64,000 bases of DNA from Candidimonas nitroreducens (GTDB lineage: Bacteria > Pseudomonadota > Gammaproteobacteria > Burkholderiales > Burkholderiaceae_B). A program made the position numbers and the translations under genes. Where the stretch lies: contig NZ_NJIH01000014.1 of assembly GCF_002209565.1 (NCBI RefSeq), forward strand, positions 62,001 through 126,000, given 5' to 3'. The notes under the pieces were generated by a model. That model saw nothing but the letters and a program-made list of their open reading frames with translations. It searched no databases and was not told where the DNA came from. Shown piece by piece: positions 25,426 through 34,649 of this stretch; position 1 is the first letter of the stretch; the number at the start of each line of letters is the position of its first letter.

Positions 25426-27201
25426 TTACATGACCGTAGCGGCCGTCGTTGCCGTCGAACTGCGCAAGGCCTGTGTGGCCTGTTTATCGACGGTACCATC
25501 CGCGCACAAGGCGACGCGGTATTTTTCCCTTGCGTTGCTCACGCTGACGTAGCCTTGGCGCACGTCCTGCGCCACTTGCTCGGGGTCGCGCTGTTGCGGC
25601 GGGCCGAAACCACCGCCTCCGCCGGCGCGCAGGAACAGGCGGTCTCCTGGCCTGAGCCGCTGGTTGCGGACTTTGCCGGTGTGCGCGACGGAGGGATCTT
25701 CGCCTCCGGCCACCACGAACACTTCATTGGCTGCCCCGGCATGGCCGCCCTCCAGGCCCCAAGGGGGGCAGTGCATGCGATCCGATTGCACGTCGACCGA
25801 GATGGAGGCGCGCGCGCGCACGACGGTTTCCGTCCCCAGGCCGCCGCGGTGGCGGCCGGCTCCTCCGGAATCGGCCCGTAAAGCCTGGCGTTCGATCAGG
25901 ATGGGGTACTTGGCTTCCAATTGTTCACACGGGCTGTTGTGTGTGTCGCCGTCGTTGGAGCAGACCACGCCACTCATTCCGTCTTCGGTTTGCTTGGCTC
26001 CCCAGCCTCCGCCGGTAGGGCCGACGAAACCGATGAAGAATTTTCCGTCACGCGGAGAGACCCCGTGGAAGAGTGCGATCACGAGATCGGCATGGTGTGC
26101 CGCAATGGTGCGATCGGGGATGGCTTGGGCCATTGCCTTGAAGATGGTGTCCACGACAGTCATCGGGAAGGTCATCCATTTGCGCATGGCGGCCGGCTTG
26201 CTGGCGCTGACCACTGTGCCTTCCGGCACGACCACTTTCAATGGCCGGAAGCTGCCCTCATTGATGGGATAGTCCGTGGGCGACGTGAGGCATTTATATG
26301 CCACTTGCGCGCAGGAATAGCCGGTGCTGGGCCCCGAGTTGAAGAAGCCCCTGACTTGAGGGCTGACTTCCGAAAGGTCGACGGTGATTTCGTCTGCGCT
26401 TTTGATCACTCGAACCTTGATGGGAACGCGCGCACCGATGTCCAGTCCGTCGTCGTCCATGAATGATTCCGCCTCATAGACCCCGTCGGGAATCGAGCGG
26501 GTGCGGGCGCGCGCCGCGGCCTCGGATAGATCCATGATGTTCGCGATCGACTTCAATACCGGTTCACGCCCGTAGCGCTGCAGGATTTCGCTGAAACGCC
26601 GGTGCCCGGTGTTGACGGCGACGATTTGCGCACGCAAATCGCCCATCGCGCGATCGGCCAGGCGCACATTGGTCTTGATGATGCGCACCAGATCTTCGTT
26701 GGTGCGCCCCGCATCCTGGTATTTCATTACCGGAATCTGGATGCCTTCGGAATAGATGTCCGAGGTTACGCCGCCGAGTGCCCCCCCTACATCAGGCCAG
26801 TGCGCCATGCAGCACGCCCAGCCGCTGAGTTTGCCCTCAAAGAATATGGGTTGGCTGAATGTGAAGTGGTTCAGGTGGCTGCCGGTAATGTATGCGTCGT
26901 TCGTAACCAGGATGTCCCCGGGGCCGATCGAGCCGTTTCCCGGTTCGGCGTAGTGTGCCAACTTGGCCTTGATCGTGTTGGACATGCCGCGGATGAAGCT
27001 CGGCAGCCCGATGCCGATGGAAATTGTCTGGCCTTCGGCGGTGAAAAGACCGACGGTGAAGTCGAGCGCCTCGTAGATGATCATGTTGTAGGCCGTGCGC
27101 ATGAGGTTGGTTTTCATTTCCTCGGTTACGGCCAGCACGCCGTTGCGCACGATTTCTGTTAACACTGCGTCCGCGTGCTTGTGTTGGGTGGGTGTGTTCA
27201 T
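25426..27201 (-). CDS. hydantoinase B/oxoprolinase-family protein (HyuB), module 1
   Basis: A 591-aa HyuB-type subunit of full length. Family features include the N-terminal EIVRNGVLAVTEEMKTNLMRTAYN, the metal-binding-type loop LVTNDAYITGSHLNH and the C-terminal GGGGFGPPQQRDPEQV. HyuA/HyuB complexes perform ATP-dependent hydrolysis of cyclic amides (hydantoin, 5-oxoproline) or ATP-dependent carboxylation of ketones. ATG overlaps the HyuA stop by 4 bases (ATGA), which argues for a 1:1 complex. The substrate is unknown; the FAH-like hydrolase and quinone reductase in the operon do not fit simple hydantoin use. Confidence 0.93.
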   Translation of the reverse strand: MNTPTQHKHADAVLTEIVRNGVLAVTEEMKTNLMRTAYNMIIYEALDFTVGLFTAEGQTISIGIGLPSFIRGMSNTIKAKLAHYAEPGNGSIGPGDILVTNDAYITGSHLNHFTFSQPIFFEGKLSGWACCMAHWPDVGGALGGVTSDIYSEGIQIPVMKYQDAGRTNEDLVRIIKTNVRLADRAMGDLRAQIVAVNTGHRRFSEILQRYGREPVLKSIANIMDLSEAAARARTRSIPDGVYEAESFMDDDGLDIGARVPIKVRVIKSADEITVDLSEVSPQVRGFFNSGPSTGYSCAQVAYKCLTSPTDYPINEGSFRPLKVVVPEGTVVSASKPAAMRKWMTFPMTVVDTIFKAMAQAIPDRTIAAHHADLVIALFHGVSPRDGKFFIGFVGPTGGGWGAKQTEDGMSGVVCSNDGDTHNSPCEQLEAKYPILIERQALRADSGGAGRHRGGLGTETVVRARASISVDVQSDRMHCPPWGLEGGHAGAANEVFVVAGGEDPSVAHTGKVRNQRLRPGDRLFLRAGGGGGFGPPQQRDPEQVAQDVRQGYVSVSNAREKYRVALCADGTVDKQATQALRSSTATTAATVM

Positions 27202-29273
27202 GCCGATTTGACTCCCAGATCGATTCTCAGATTGCCGTAGATATCCACCTCGAGTTCGTCGCCCGGCAGCACTACGGTGGTGGACGCGTGTTCTTCCACG
27301 AGGGCGGGCCCGCTGATACGGTTGCCGGCCAGCAGATGGTCGCGGTCGTACACCTTGGTGGGCACGGCCTTGCCGGTTTCGCTGAAGTACACATTGCGGG
27401 TTGGCCGGAGCGCCCGGGGCGGCGGTGCGGCATCGCCTTGCGGGATCTGTTCCATGGGTGGCTTATCCATGACGCCGATTACCGTGGCGCGCAGCGTGAC
27501 GATTTCCACTTTCTCGGCCGGCGCGCAGGTTCCGTAGCGGAACTGGTGCACGTCGTCGAAGCGTGCTTTCAGCGCCGTGCGGTCGCGCGCGGTCAGCATC
27601 GAGGTCGTGATGTCCACGGCCACCGAATGTTCTTGCCCGACATAGCGCATATCGGCGGCATAGTCGACTTTGACATTGGCGGTTCGTACGTGGCTTTCGT
27701 CGAGAGAGCGGTGTCCCAGCGCGGCTAGCTCGCCCAATGCCTGCTCCAGCTCATCGAAGTCGAGCTCTTCCAGCTTGCGGAACGTGGTGCGTACGTTGTC
27801 GTAGCGCAGATCCGAATGCAGCATGCCGAAGGCGCAGAAATGGCCGGGCGCGCGCGGAATAATGAGATGCTGGATCCCGATTTCACGGCCGATAGCGCTT
27901 GCGTGCAGCGGGCCCGCTCCACCGTAGGCGATCATTGGAAAGGCCGCGGCATCGAAGCCTCTTTCGGTCGAGACCCCCTTGACGGCGTAGGACATCTTGG
28001 TAACCGCGATCTGCAAAATGCCTTCGGCTGCCGCCACGGTGTCCAGCCCCAAGGGCACCCCGATATTGGCATGGATGGCCTGCGCGGCTGCTGCGGCGTC
28101 CAGCGGCATCTCGCCTCCGAGAAAGTTGTGGGGATCCAGGCGCCCCAAAGCCAGATTCGCATCCGTTACTGTGGCGAAACTGCCGCCGCGGCCGTAGCAG
28201 GCGGGCCCGGGTTCTGCACCCGCGCTGCGCGGGCCGACGCGCAGCGCACCGCCCAGGTCGACCTCGGCGATGCTGCCTCCTCCGGTGCCCACTTCGAACA
28301 CGTCCACCAAAGGTATCTGGATCGGCAGGCCTTCGTTGTAGCCGCCGACCATCGCGAGATTGGTGGTCATCACGGTATCGTCATGAATCACGCCCGCTTT
28401 GGCGGTGGTGCCCCCCATGTCGAAAGCCACCGCATCTCGCAGCCCGAGCGCCCGGCACAGGGCATGGGCGCCGATTACCCCCGCGGCCGGCCCTGACTCG
28501 AGCATGCGCACGCATTGCCGCTGCGCTTGATGCGATTCATAAAGGCCGCCTGTGGATTGGACGATGAGGAATTTGCCGTCGAAACCCGCCTGCTGCAGAT
28601 GTGCGTCGATCTGCGCGACATAGCGGCTCACGATCGGCCCGATGAATGCGTTGGCGACAGTGGTGGAGCAGCGCTCGAATTCCCGGTATTCCTGTGACAG
28701 CTCGTGCGAGGCGGTGACGAACACATGAGGCAGGCGCTGCTGCACGATCGCCTTCACGGCGAGTTCGTGAGCGGGGTTGGCATAGCAGTGCAGCAATAGA
28801 ATCGCCACAGCCTCTATGCCTTCTTCGATCATGCGGTCGCAGATCAGGTGAACCCCCGCTTCGTCCAGGGGAGTGTCCACCTCTCCTTCGGCAGTCAAGC
28901 GTTCGCGCACCTCGTAGCGCAAGCGCCGCTCGGCCAGCGGGACATGTTTACGGAAGAAGAGGTTATACGCATCGGGCCGATTGATGCGGCCGATCTCGTA
29001 AATGTCCCGGAACCCCTCGGTGATCAGCAATGCCGTGCGTGCGCCTTTGCGCTCCAGCAGGGTATTGATGGCGACGGTCGACCCGTGCAGGAAGGTTTCG
29101 GCTTGCCCAAACGAGGCGTTGGCTTTGCCAACGCCGCTGGCTATGCCGTCGACCATCCGGCTCGGTGTGCTCAGCGCTTTGCCCAGGGACAGTGCGCCAT
29201 TGACGGGGTCGAAATAGGCGACATCGGTGAATGTGCCGCCGATGTCCGCGGCGAGCCTGCTGCCTTTTTGCAT
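27198..29273 (-). CDS. hydantoinase A/oxoprolinase-family protein (HyuA), module 1
   Basis: A 691-aa HyuA-type ATPase subunit. It has the two phosphate-binding loops of the actin/hexokinase-like fold: ADIGGTFTDVAYF at the N-terminus and DMGGTTAKAGVI in the middle, plus the conserved FEVGTGGGSIAEVD segment. The gene is spaced one base from the FAH-like gene upstream and overlaps hyuB downstream. It supplies the ATP-driven activation of the carbonyl substrate in the HyuAB complex. It differs clearly from the paralogue at 40350-42410, so the two modules probably handle different substrates. Confidence 0.93.
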   Translation of the reverse strand: MQKGSRLAADIGGTFTDVAYFDPVNGALSLGKALSTPSRMVDGIASGVGKANASFGQAETFLHGSTVAINTLLERKGARTALLITEGFRDIYEIGRINRPDAYNLFFRKHVPLAERRLRYEVRERLTAEGEVDTPLDEAGVHLICDRMIEEGIEAVAILLLHCYANPAHELAVKAIVQQRLPHVFVTASHELSQEYREFERCSTTVANAFIGPIVSRYVAQIDAHLQQAGFDGKFLIVQSTGGLYESHQAQRQCVRMLESGPAAGVIGAHALCRALGLRDAVAFDMGGTTAKAGVIHDDTVMTTNLAMVGGYNEGLPIQIPLVDVFEVGTGGGSIAEVDLGGALRVGPRSAGAEPGPACYGRGGSFATVTDANLALGRLDPHNFLGGEMPLDAAAAAQAIHANIGVPLGLDTVAAAEGILQIAVTKMSYAVKGVSTERGFDAAAFPMIAYGGAGPLHASAIGREIGIQHLIIPRAPGHFCAFGMLHSDLRYDNVRTTFRKLEELDFDELEQALGELAALGHRSLDESHVRTANVKVDYAADMRYVGQEHSVAVDITTSMLTARDRTALKARFDDVHQFRYGTCAPAEKVEIVTLRATVIGVMDKPPMEQIPQGDAAPPPRALRPTRNVYFSETGKAVPTKVYDRDHLLAGNRISGPALVEEHASTTVVLPGDELEVDIYGNLRIDLGVKSA

Positions 29274-29274
29274 G

Positions 29275-30141
29275 TCAAGCCTCCGCCAGCAGGTTTTCGT
29301 CGCATACCGTATTGCGAAGCACGCCTATGGCATCGACTTCGATTTCTACGACATCGCCGTGTTTCATGAATACCGGAGGGTTGCGTTTGGCGCCCACTCC
29401 GCCTGGTGTACCGGTTACGATCACGTCGCCCGGCGCCAACGGGACGAAGGTGGAAATGTAGGCAATCTGCTGGGGGATATTGTGGATCATCTTGTTCGTC
29501 GTTGTGCGCTGCATTTCCTCGCCGTTCAGGCGCGTGACCAGTGTCATTACTTGCCCGGGAGGGATTTCGTCGGCGCTTGTCATCCACGGGCCGAAGGCGC
29601 CGGTGCGCCAGAAGTTCTTGCCGGCCGTCCATTGAGAGGTCGCCATTTGCCAGTCGCGTATGGATCCGTCGTTGTAGCAGGCATAGCCGGCAATGTGCGA
29701 CCAGGCATCGGACGCCGCGATACGGCGCCCGCCGCGGCCGATGATGATTGCTATCTCGCCCTCGTAGTCGAACCTGGCCGATTCGGCGGGGCGCACGAGC
29801 GCCGCGCCGTGCGCGAGCTGGGACGAGGGAACCCGTAAGAAAAGTGTCGGGCTTTCGGTAACTTCACGCCCCGTTTCGCGCACATGTTCGCCGTAGTTGA
29901 GGCCGACGCATATGATCTTTTCGGGGTTCGGGATGACCGGCAGGAGCTTGATATCGGCGAGCCGCAGCGTAGCCTCGTGGCTGCGCGCGTAGGCCATGGC
30001 TTCGCCCAGCAGGTCGCGGGTGATAAGGGCTTTCAAGTCATAGGCCTGTCCTGGAAAGGCCGGGCTCAAGTCGTGTACGCTGTCGCCCTGCTGGATACCG
30101 CAAGAGGCACGGCCATCTATTTCAAAACTGATGAACTTCAT
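29275..30141 (-). CDS. fumarylacetoacetate hydrolase-family protein
   Basis: A 288-aa FAH-fold enzyme. The start at 30141 follows AGGACAGG; a longer upstream frame lacks a ribosome site. ICVGLNYGEHVRETG, the metal ligands in FDYEGEIAIIIG, and YACYNDGSIRDWQ with QWTAGKNFWRTGAFGPW are the family core. Members hydrolyse or decarboxylate 2,4-dioxo acids, or hydrate 2-oxopent-4-enoate-type acids, in aromatic and other catabolic routes. It is third in the operon between the quinone reductase and HyuA genes. Confidence 0.92.
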   Translation of the reverse strand: MKFISFEIDGRASCGIQQGDSVHDLSPAFPGQAYDLKALITRDLLGEAMAYARSHEATLRLADIKLLPVIPNPEKIICVGLNYGEHVRETGREVTESPTLFLRVPSSQLAHGAALVRPAESARFDYEGEIAIIIGRGGRRIAASDAWSHIAGYACYNDGSIRDWQMATSQWTAGKNFWRTGAFGPWMTSADEIPPGQVMTLVTRLNGEEMQRTTTNKMIHNIPQQIAYISTFVPLAPGDVIVTGTPGGVGAKRNPPVFMKHGDVVEIEVDAIGVLRNTVCDENLLAEA

Positions 30142-30202
30142 AAAGAGCCTGTCCTGATAGAAGAAAGAGAGTTGGAAAGGTGCAAAGGAGGCTGCAGCGC
30201 GC

Positions 30203-31195
30203 TCAGGCAATGGCCCGATCTACGATCAATACCACTTTGCCCATCTGCTGGTTGTCGTCGAGGATTTGCTGCGCAGCCGCAGCCTGCTCGAGCGGGAAAG
30301 CGGCCTGCACCAGTGTGCGGATGCGCCGTTGCGCAAGCTCGGGCCATACGTATTGGACGAGTTCATTGGCAATTTTTTGTTTGAAGGCGGTGTCGCGCCG
30401 GCGGATCTGCGCGCCGGTAAGCGTCAGGCTGCGCTGCACGAAAGAGCGGGTGCGCAGAGTCGAGTACTCGCCGCGATGGTTGCCGATCAGGGCGAGACGG
30501 CCGCCTATGGCCAGCAGTCCGACTTCGATGTCGACATAGTCGCCGGCCTGTGAATCCAGGATCACGTCGAACCCGCGCTCGCCCGCAAGATCGCGCAGTG
30601 CCTGGCCCCAGGCTGGGTCGTGATAATCCACGCATTGGGCGCCGTAGGCCTCGCTGACGCTGCATTTTTCGGCACTGCCGGCGGTGGCGAACACGCGCGC
30701 ATGACGCAGCACGCGCGCCATTTGAGTGGCGGCAAGGCCCACGCCGCTGGTGCCCCCCTGAATCAACAGCGCTTCGTTCCTTTCCAGTCGGGAAAGTTGG
30801 AAAACGTTGTGCCAGGCCGTGAAGAACACTTCGGGCAGTGTCGCCGCTTCCGTCAGGCTCAGTCCGGCGGGCACGGGCATTACCTGTCCTTGCGGTACGG
30901 CGCATAACTCCGCATAGCCGCCGCCGGTGGACAAGGCGCAAACTCGGTCGCCTGGGCGGATGCGTTCCACAGCGGCGCCGACCCGTTCGACGATGCCGGC
31001 GGTATCGAGGCCGGGGATGTCCGAGGCGCCCGGTGGCGGATCGTACAATCCCTTGCGTTGTTGCACGTCCGGGCGGTTCACGCTAGCCGCCGCTACGCGG
31101 ATGAGTACGTCGTGTGGACCGACGCTGGGCTCTGGCCGCTCGCACAAGCGAAGTACGTCAGGCCCGCCAGGTTGGCTGATTTCAATGGCTTTCAT
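30203..31195 (-). CDS. NAD(P)H:quinone oxidoreductase (PIG3/zeta-crystallin-like MDR)
   Basis: A 330-aa zinc-free medium-chain dehydrogenase/reductase. Motifs are SVNRPDVQQRKGLYDPPPGASDIPGLD at the N-terminal catalytic fold and the NADP loop GGTSGVGLAA near residue 148. PIG3-type enzymes reduce quinones or enones. It follows the Bug receptor gene by 22 bases in the operon; in the pathway it might reduce an alpha,beta-unsaturated ketone intermediate. Confidence 0.91.
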   Translation of the reverse strand: MKAIEISQPGGPDVLRLCERPEPSVGPHDVLIRVAAASVNRPDVQQRKGLYDPPPGASDIPGLDTAGIVERVGAAVERIRPGDRVCALSTGGGYAELCAVPQGQVMPVPAGLSLTEAATLPEVFFTAWHNVFQLSRLERNEALLIQGGTSGVGLAATQMARVLRHARVFATAGSAEKCSVSEAYGAQCVDYHDPAWGQALRDLAGERGFDVILDSQAGDYVDIEVGLLAIGGRLALIGNHRGEYSTLRTRSFVQRSLTLTGAQIRRRDTAFKQKIANELVQYVWPELAQRRIRTLVQAAFPLEQAAAAQQILDDNQQMGKVVLIVDRAIA

Positions 31196-31217
31196 GGATT
31201 CTGCAGTCAGTGTTGGC

Positions 31218-32207
31218 CTAGTCCAATTGGATGTTCAGCTTCTTTACGATGGCGGCCCATGTTGCGGAATCCCGACGTATGAACTGGTCGAACTCTTGCG
31301 GCGTCCACTGGGGCGCCTGCAGGCCGTCATGAGTGATGATCTGCTGGACTGCGGGCGAGGCCATGGCCTTTCGCACCTCGACGTTGAGCCGTTGCACGAT
31401 GTCGGCTGGCGTTCCCTTCGGCGCGAATACGCCGAACCAGGACTCTTGCGTCATTTCCGGGTAGCCTAGTTCTTTGAATGTCGGCACTTCGGGCAGTAGC
31501 TTCATTCGCTCCGCGGAGGTAACCGCGAGTGGCCGCAATTTGTGCGTGCGCAAGTTCGGCATGGAAGTCACGGCCGTATCGATGAAAAATTGAACCTGGC
31601 CCGACAGCAGGTCGATCATTGCGGGGCCCGCCCCGCGGTAATGCACACTGGTGATAGGGACATGGGTCGCTGCAGCCAGCCGCTCGTTGAGCAGGTGAGT
31701 GACGCCGCCCACCCCCAGCGAGACTGCGTTGACCTTGTCGGGCGCGCGTCTTGCGTAATCGAGCAATTCCTGCAGCGACTGGGCCGGTACGCCCGGATTG
31801 ACGCTCAACACATAAGGCGTTGTTACCAGGGGCGCCACGGGTATGAAATCGTCTGTGCGGTAGGACGAATGCTTGGTCACCAACACGTTGACAGAGAATG
31901 CCAGACTGTTGACCAGCAGCGTGTAGCCGTCCGCCGGCGCGCGCGAGGCTGCGGCCGAGCCGATCATGGTGTTGCCCCCGCCGCGATTTTCCACGTAGAC
32001 CGCTTGGCCCAGCGATTTGGACATTGGTTCGGCAATCATGCGCGCCAGCTGGTCGGTGGAGCCGCCTGCAGGATATGGAACGATGAGTTTGATTGGGCGG
32101 GAAGGAAAACGCTCTGTTGCCGCGCCGTGGGCCTGTATCTGCACGCCAAGCGCTCCGAAAGCCAGCGTGCTGCAAATTAGTGCTCGACGGGGTAGGTCGA
32201 TGGGCAT
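31218..32207 (-). CDS. Bug/TctC-family periplasmic solute receptor
   Basis: A 329-aa receptor with a signal peptide (to about residue 28, QAHGAA) and the Bug signature FPSRPIKLIVPYPAGGSTDQLAR. Start at 32207 is preceded by CGGAGACAGAC. It is the first gene of the HyuAB module 1 operon and presumably binds that operon's substrate. Two palindromes in the 113-base gap to the divergent iclR gene are its likely control sites. Confidence 0.95.
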   Translation of the reverse strand: MPIDLPRRALICSTLAFGALGVQIQAHGAATERFPSRPIKLIVPYPAGGSTDQLARMIAEPMSKSLGQAVYVENRGGGNTMIGSAAASRAPADGYTLLVNSLAFSVNVLVTKHSSYRTDDFIPVAPLVTTPYVLSVNPGVPAQSLQELLDYARRAPDKVNAVSLGVGGVTHLLNERLAAATHVPITSVHYRGAGPAMIDLLSGQVQFFIDTAVTSMPNLRTHKLRPLAVTSAERMKLLPEVPTFKELGYPEMTQESWFGVFAPKGTPADIVQRLNVEVRKAMASPAVQQIITHDGLQAPQWTPQEFDQFIRRDSATWAAIVKKLNIQLD

Positions 32208-32242
32208 GTCTGTCTCCGATGATAAGGGTGGTTTGCTTTTAA

Positions 32243-32258
32243 GGTAACCATGGTTACC
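32243..32258. promoter_or_regulatory. probable IclR operator 1 (perfect 16-bp palindrome)
   Basis: GGTAACCATGGTTACC is a perfect palindrome. Together with a near copy centred 33 bp away it lies between the divergent receptor gene (start 32207) and iclR (start 32321), so it probably binds the IclR-family protein. Confidence 0.8.
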
Positions 32259-32275
32259 AATGAAACCGATCGTAT

Positions 32276-32291
32276 GGTAACATGGGTTACC
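32276..32291. promoter_or_regulatory. probable IclR operator 2
   Basis: GGTAACATGGGTTACC shares the arms GGTAAC and GTTACC with operator 1 but has a different 4-base centre. The centre-to-centre distance is 33 bp, about three helical turns. It ends 29 bases before the iclR ATG, so autorepression is likely. Confidence 0.78.
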
Positions 32292-32320
32292 TTAACTCTG
32301 TCAACCAAGGGGCGAGACAT

Positions 32321-33157
32321 ATGAGCAAGATCCCGGAAATCCATGAAGAGAAACAGACCGAGACCATCGCCGGCGTAGAGAGGGCCTTGTTTATCATCGA
32401 ACGACTGGCCGATTCACGGGAGGGCTTGTCGTTCACAGAAATCCTCAATCTGCTTGGAGTGAATAAATCCATCGCGTTCAAGCTGCTCAACACCCTCATC
32501 GCAACCCAGTACGTCTTCAAAGACGAGCACAGCGGCAATTACTGCCTGACCTACCGGATCAGCAATGTCGGCATGAGAAAGATGTCGCGTTCGCGGCTGT
32601 TGAATCAGAGCCAGGTGATTCTGCGCGAACTGGCGGATCAGACCGGAGAGTTCATTCGGCTGGCCGTTGTCGAACAGGACGCCATCACGTGGGTGATGTC
32701 GATTCTGACGAAGAAGCGAATACTCCAGATCGACCCGAACTACAGTACGGAAATCACCTTTCATACGCACGCCGCTGGCAAGGCATGGCTGGCCACACTC
32801 GACCCAGCCGATGCGCGCCGCCTGATTCTTGCGCGTGGGCTGCCGCGTATGACTCCGCATTCCTTGGTGGACATCAAGAAGATCATGGCCGACCTGCGCC
32901 TGACGGCCGAAAGGGGCTACGCCATTTCGTACGAGGAACACGGCCTGGGCGTGGGGGCGGTAGGCGCTCCGATCCTTATCCGGCCGTTCGATCAGGACGA
33001 GCCTTTGTGCGTGGGGGTCATAACCCTGGCCGCGCCGGTGGCTCATATGGATCGCCCTGCCCTGGAGCAGTGCGCGCCCAAGGTCATAGCCGCGGCAGAG
33101 AAGCTGGCCGCCGTCTGGCCGCAAGTCCGCGTAGGAGAACTTCATGAAGAAGCCTGA
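32321..33157 (+). CDS. IclR-family transcriptional regulator
   Basis: A 278-aa regulator. An N-terminal winged HTH (about residues 17-75, AGVERALFIIERLADSREGLSFTEILNLLGVNKSIAFKLL) is followed by the IclR effector domain (HTHAAGKAWLA, SYEEHGLGVGAVGAPIL). The start at 32321 has AAGGGGCGA upstream; an earlier in-frame ATG at 32282 lies inside operator 2 and is rejected. It precedes two flavoprotein genes, overlapping the first by 14 bases. It likely controls both the flavoprotein genes and the divergent HyuAB operon. Confidence 0.94.
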   Translation: MSKIPEIHEEKQTETIAGVERALFIIERLADSREGLSFTEILNLLGVNKSIAFKLLNTLIATQYVFKDEHSGNYCLTYRISNVGMRKMSRSRLLNQSQVILRELADQTGEFIRLAVVEQDAITWVMSILTKKRILQIDPNYSTEITFHTHAAGKAWLATLDPADARRLILARGLPRMTPHSLVDIKKIMADLRLTAERGYAISYEEHGLGVGAVGAPILIRPFDQDEPLCVGVITLAAPVAHMDRPALEQCAPKVIAAAEKLAAVWPQVRVGELHEEA

Positions 33158-34649
33158 TGTTCTCGTGATCGGCGGCGGCGGTGCTGGCCTGGCCGCGGCC
33201 ATCACGGCAGCCGAGGCCGGCCGCTCGGTTCTGCTGCTCGAAAAAGGCGAGCGTCTGGGCGGCAGCACGGGGTGGTCGATCGGCTCGATCACGGCGGCGG
33301 GAACGCCCGATCAGCGTGCGGCAGGGATCCAGGACTCCTGGAAGGATCATCTGGCCGATATGCCGGCTTGGGCCGCAGATCTGGCCGCGCGGGACAACAT
33401 GGCCTTGTGCGAAGTGCTGACTCGCCATGCGGCCGACGCCGTCGCCTGGCTGCGCGAAAGCGGCGTGGAATTCATCGGCGTCTTCGAAGAACCGCCCCAC
33501 AGAAAGCCGCGCATGCATAATGTGCTGCCCAACTCTGGTTCATACATCTACCATTTGTCGCGACGGGCGCGCCGAGCCGGCGTGCAGTGCCTGCTGCAGA
33601 CCCGGGCCGAGAAACTGCTGCAAGATGCCGATGGCCGCGTCGTGGGCGTCCAGGCCTGCGGGCCGGATGGACAGTCCCGGATCCTGAGTGCGGAGGCCGT
33701 TGTGCTGGCTGGCGGCGATTTCAACGCCAGCCGTGAATTCAAGATTGAGTTCGGCAATGCGGATCAGACGGGCATCCCTGCGGTCAACAGTCTTGCTACC
33801 GGAGACTGTCAACGGATGGGGCGTGTGGTGGGAGGCCGGATCGTCAATGGCGACATTGCGCTCAACGACCCGCGTTTCAGGTTTGCGCCGCCTGCACGCC
33901 GGCCTTGGTTCTTGTCGCTGCCTCCCGTTCGGCCGATCACTACCATCATGCGATGGGCGATGCGCGTGTTGCCGCCAAGGCTGGCGCGTCCGTTCATCAT
34001 GAGTTTCGTCACGACGGCCTTGGCTCCCGAAGCGCATCTGCTCAAGTTGGGCGCCGTGCTGGTAAATAAAAACGGTGAAACATTCTTGCGCGAAGGCGAG
34101 AAGATCGGCCATGGCATCGCCAGGCAGCCGGACAATGCCGCCTGGCTGTTCATGGACGGCCCTCGGCTGCAGCTTTGTTCGCACTGGCCGAACTTCGTTT
34201 CCACCGCGCCAGGTGTCGCGTACGCCTACATTGATGACTATGAGCGCAACCGCCCCGATCTGTGCACGCGGGGCAAGGAAGTCCGGACACTTGCGGTACG
34301 CAACAACATGCCGGTGGAGGCGCTGCAACAGGCGGCGCAATCGGCAGGTTTCGAGAGCGGCCCATATCTATTGCTGGGGCCCATCCACGCGGTGACGGTG
34401 ATTGCGGATGGCGGGCTGGCGGTCAGTCCACGCCTGGAGGTTCTCGATGCCGCAGACGCACCTATTCCCGGCCTGTATGCGGCGGGATCGGCCGGGCAGG
34501 GGGGGCTGCTGCTCAAGGGACACGGCCACCATCTTGCATGGGCGTTCGTCTCTGGCCGTATAGCGGGCCGGCTGGCGGCCGACGAGGTGCGTCATGGCGT
34601 CGTGCCGGTGTCGCCCTTTACATGCGTTTCAAAGCGAGGCGAGGCTTGA
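33144..34649 (+). CDS. FAD-binding flavoprotein, fumarate reductase/ketosteroid dehydrogenase-like (1)
   Basis: A 501-aa flavoprotein. The N-terminal dinucleotide loop GGGGAGLAAAITAAEAG and the SLGGSTGWS-like loop (RLGGSTGWSIGS) are typical of the FrdA/SdhA and 3-ketosteroid-dehydrogenase group. The end LYAAGSAGQGGLLLKGHGHHLAWAFVSGRIAG is the second FAD contact. Such soluble enzymes introduce or reduce C=C bonds next to carbonyls. It is coupled to iclR upstream and overlaps a second, similar flavoprotein gene downstream. Confidence 0.9.
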   Translation: MKKPDVLVIGGGGAGLAAAITAAEAGRSVLLLEKGERLGGSTGWSIGSITAAGTPDQRAAGIQDSWKDHLADMPAWAADLAARDNMALCEVLTRHAADAVAWLRESGVEFIGVFEEPPHRKPRMHNVLPNSGSYIYHLSRRARRAGVQCLLQTRAEKLLQDADGRVVGVQACGPDGQSRILSAEAVVLAGGDFNASREFKIEFGNADQTGIPAVNSLATGDCQRMGRVVGGRIVNGDIALNDPRFRFAPPARRPWFLSLPPVRPITTIMRWAMRVLPPRLARPFIMSFVTTALAPEAHLLKLGAVLVNKNGETFLREGEKIGHGIARQPDNAAWLFMDGPRLQLCSHWPNFVSTAPGVAYAYIDDYERNRPDLCTRGKEVRTLAVRNNMPVEALQQAAQSAGFESGPYLLLGPIHAVTVIADGGLAVSPRLEVLDAADAPIPGLYAAGSAGQGGLLLKGHGHHLAWAFVSGRIAGRLAADEVRHGVVPVSPFTCVSKRGEA

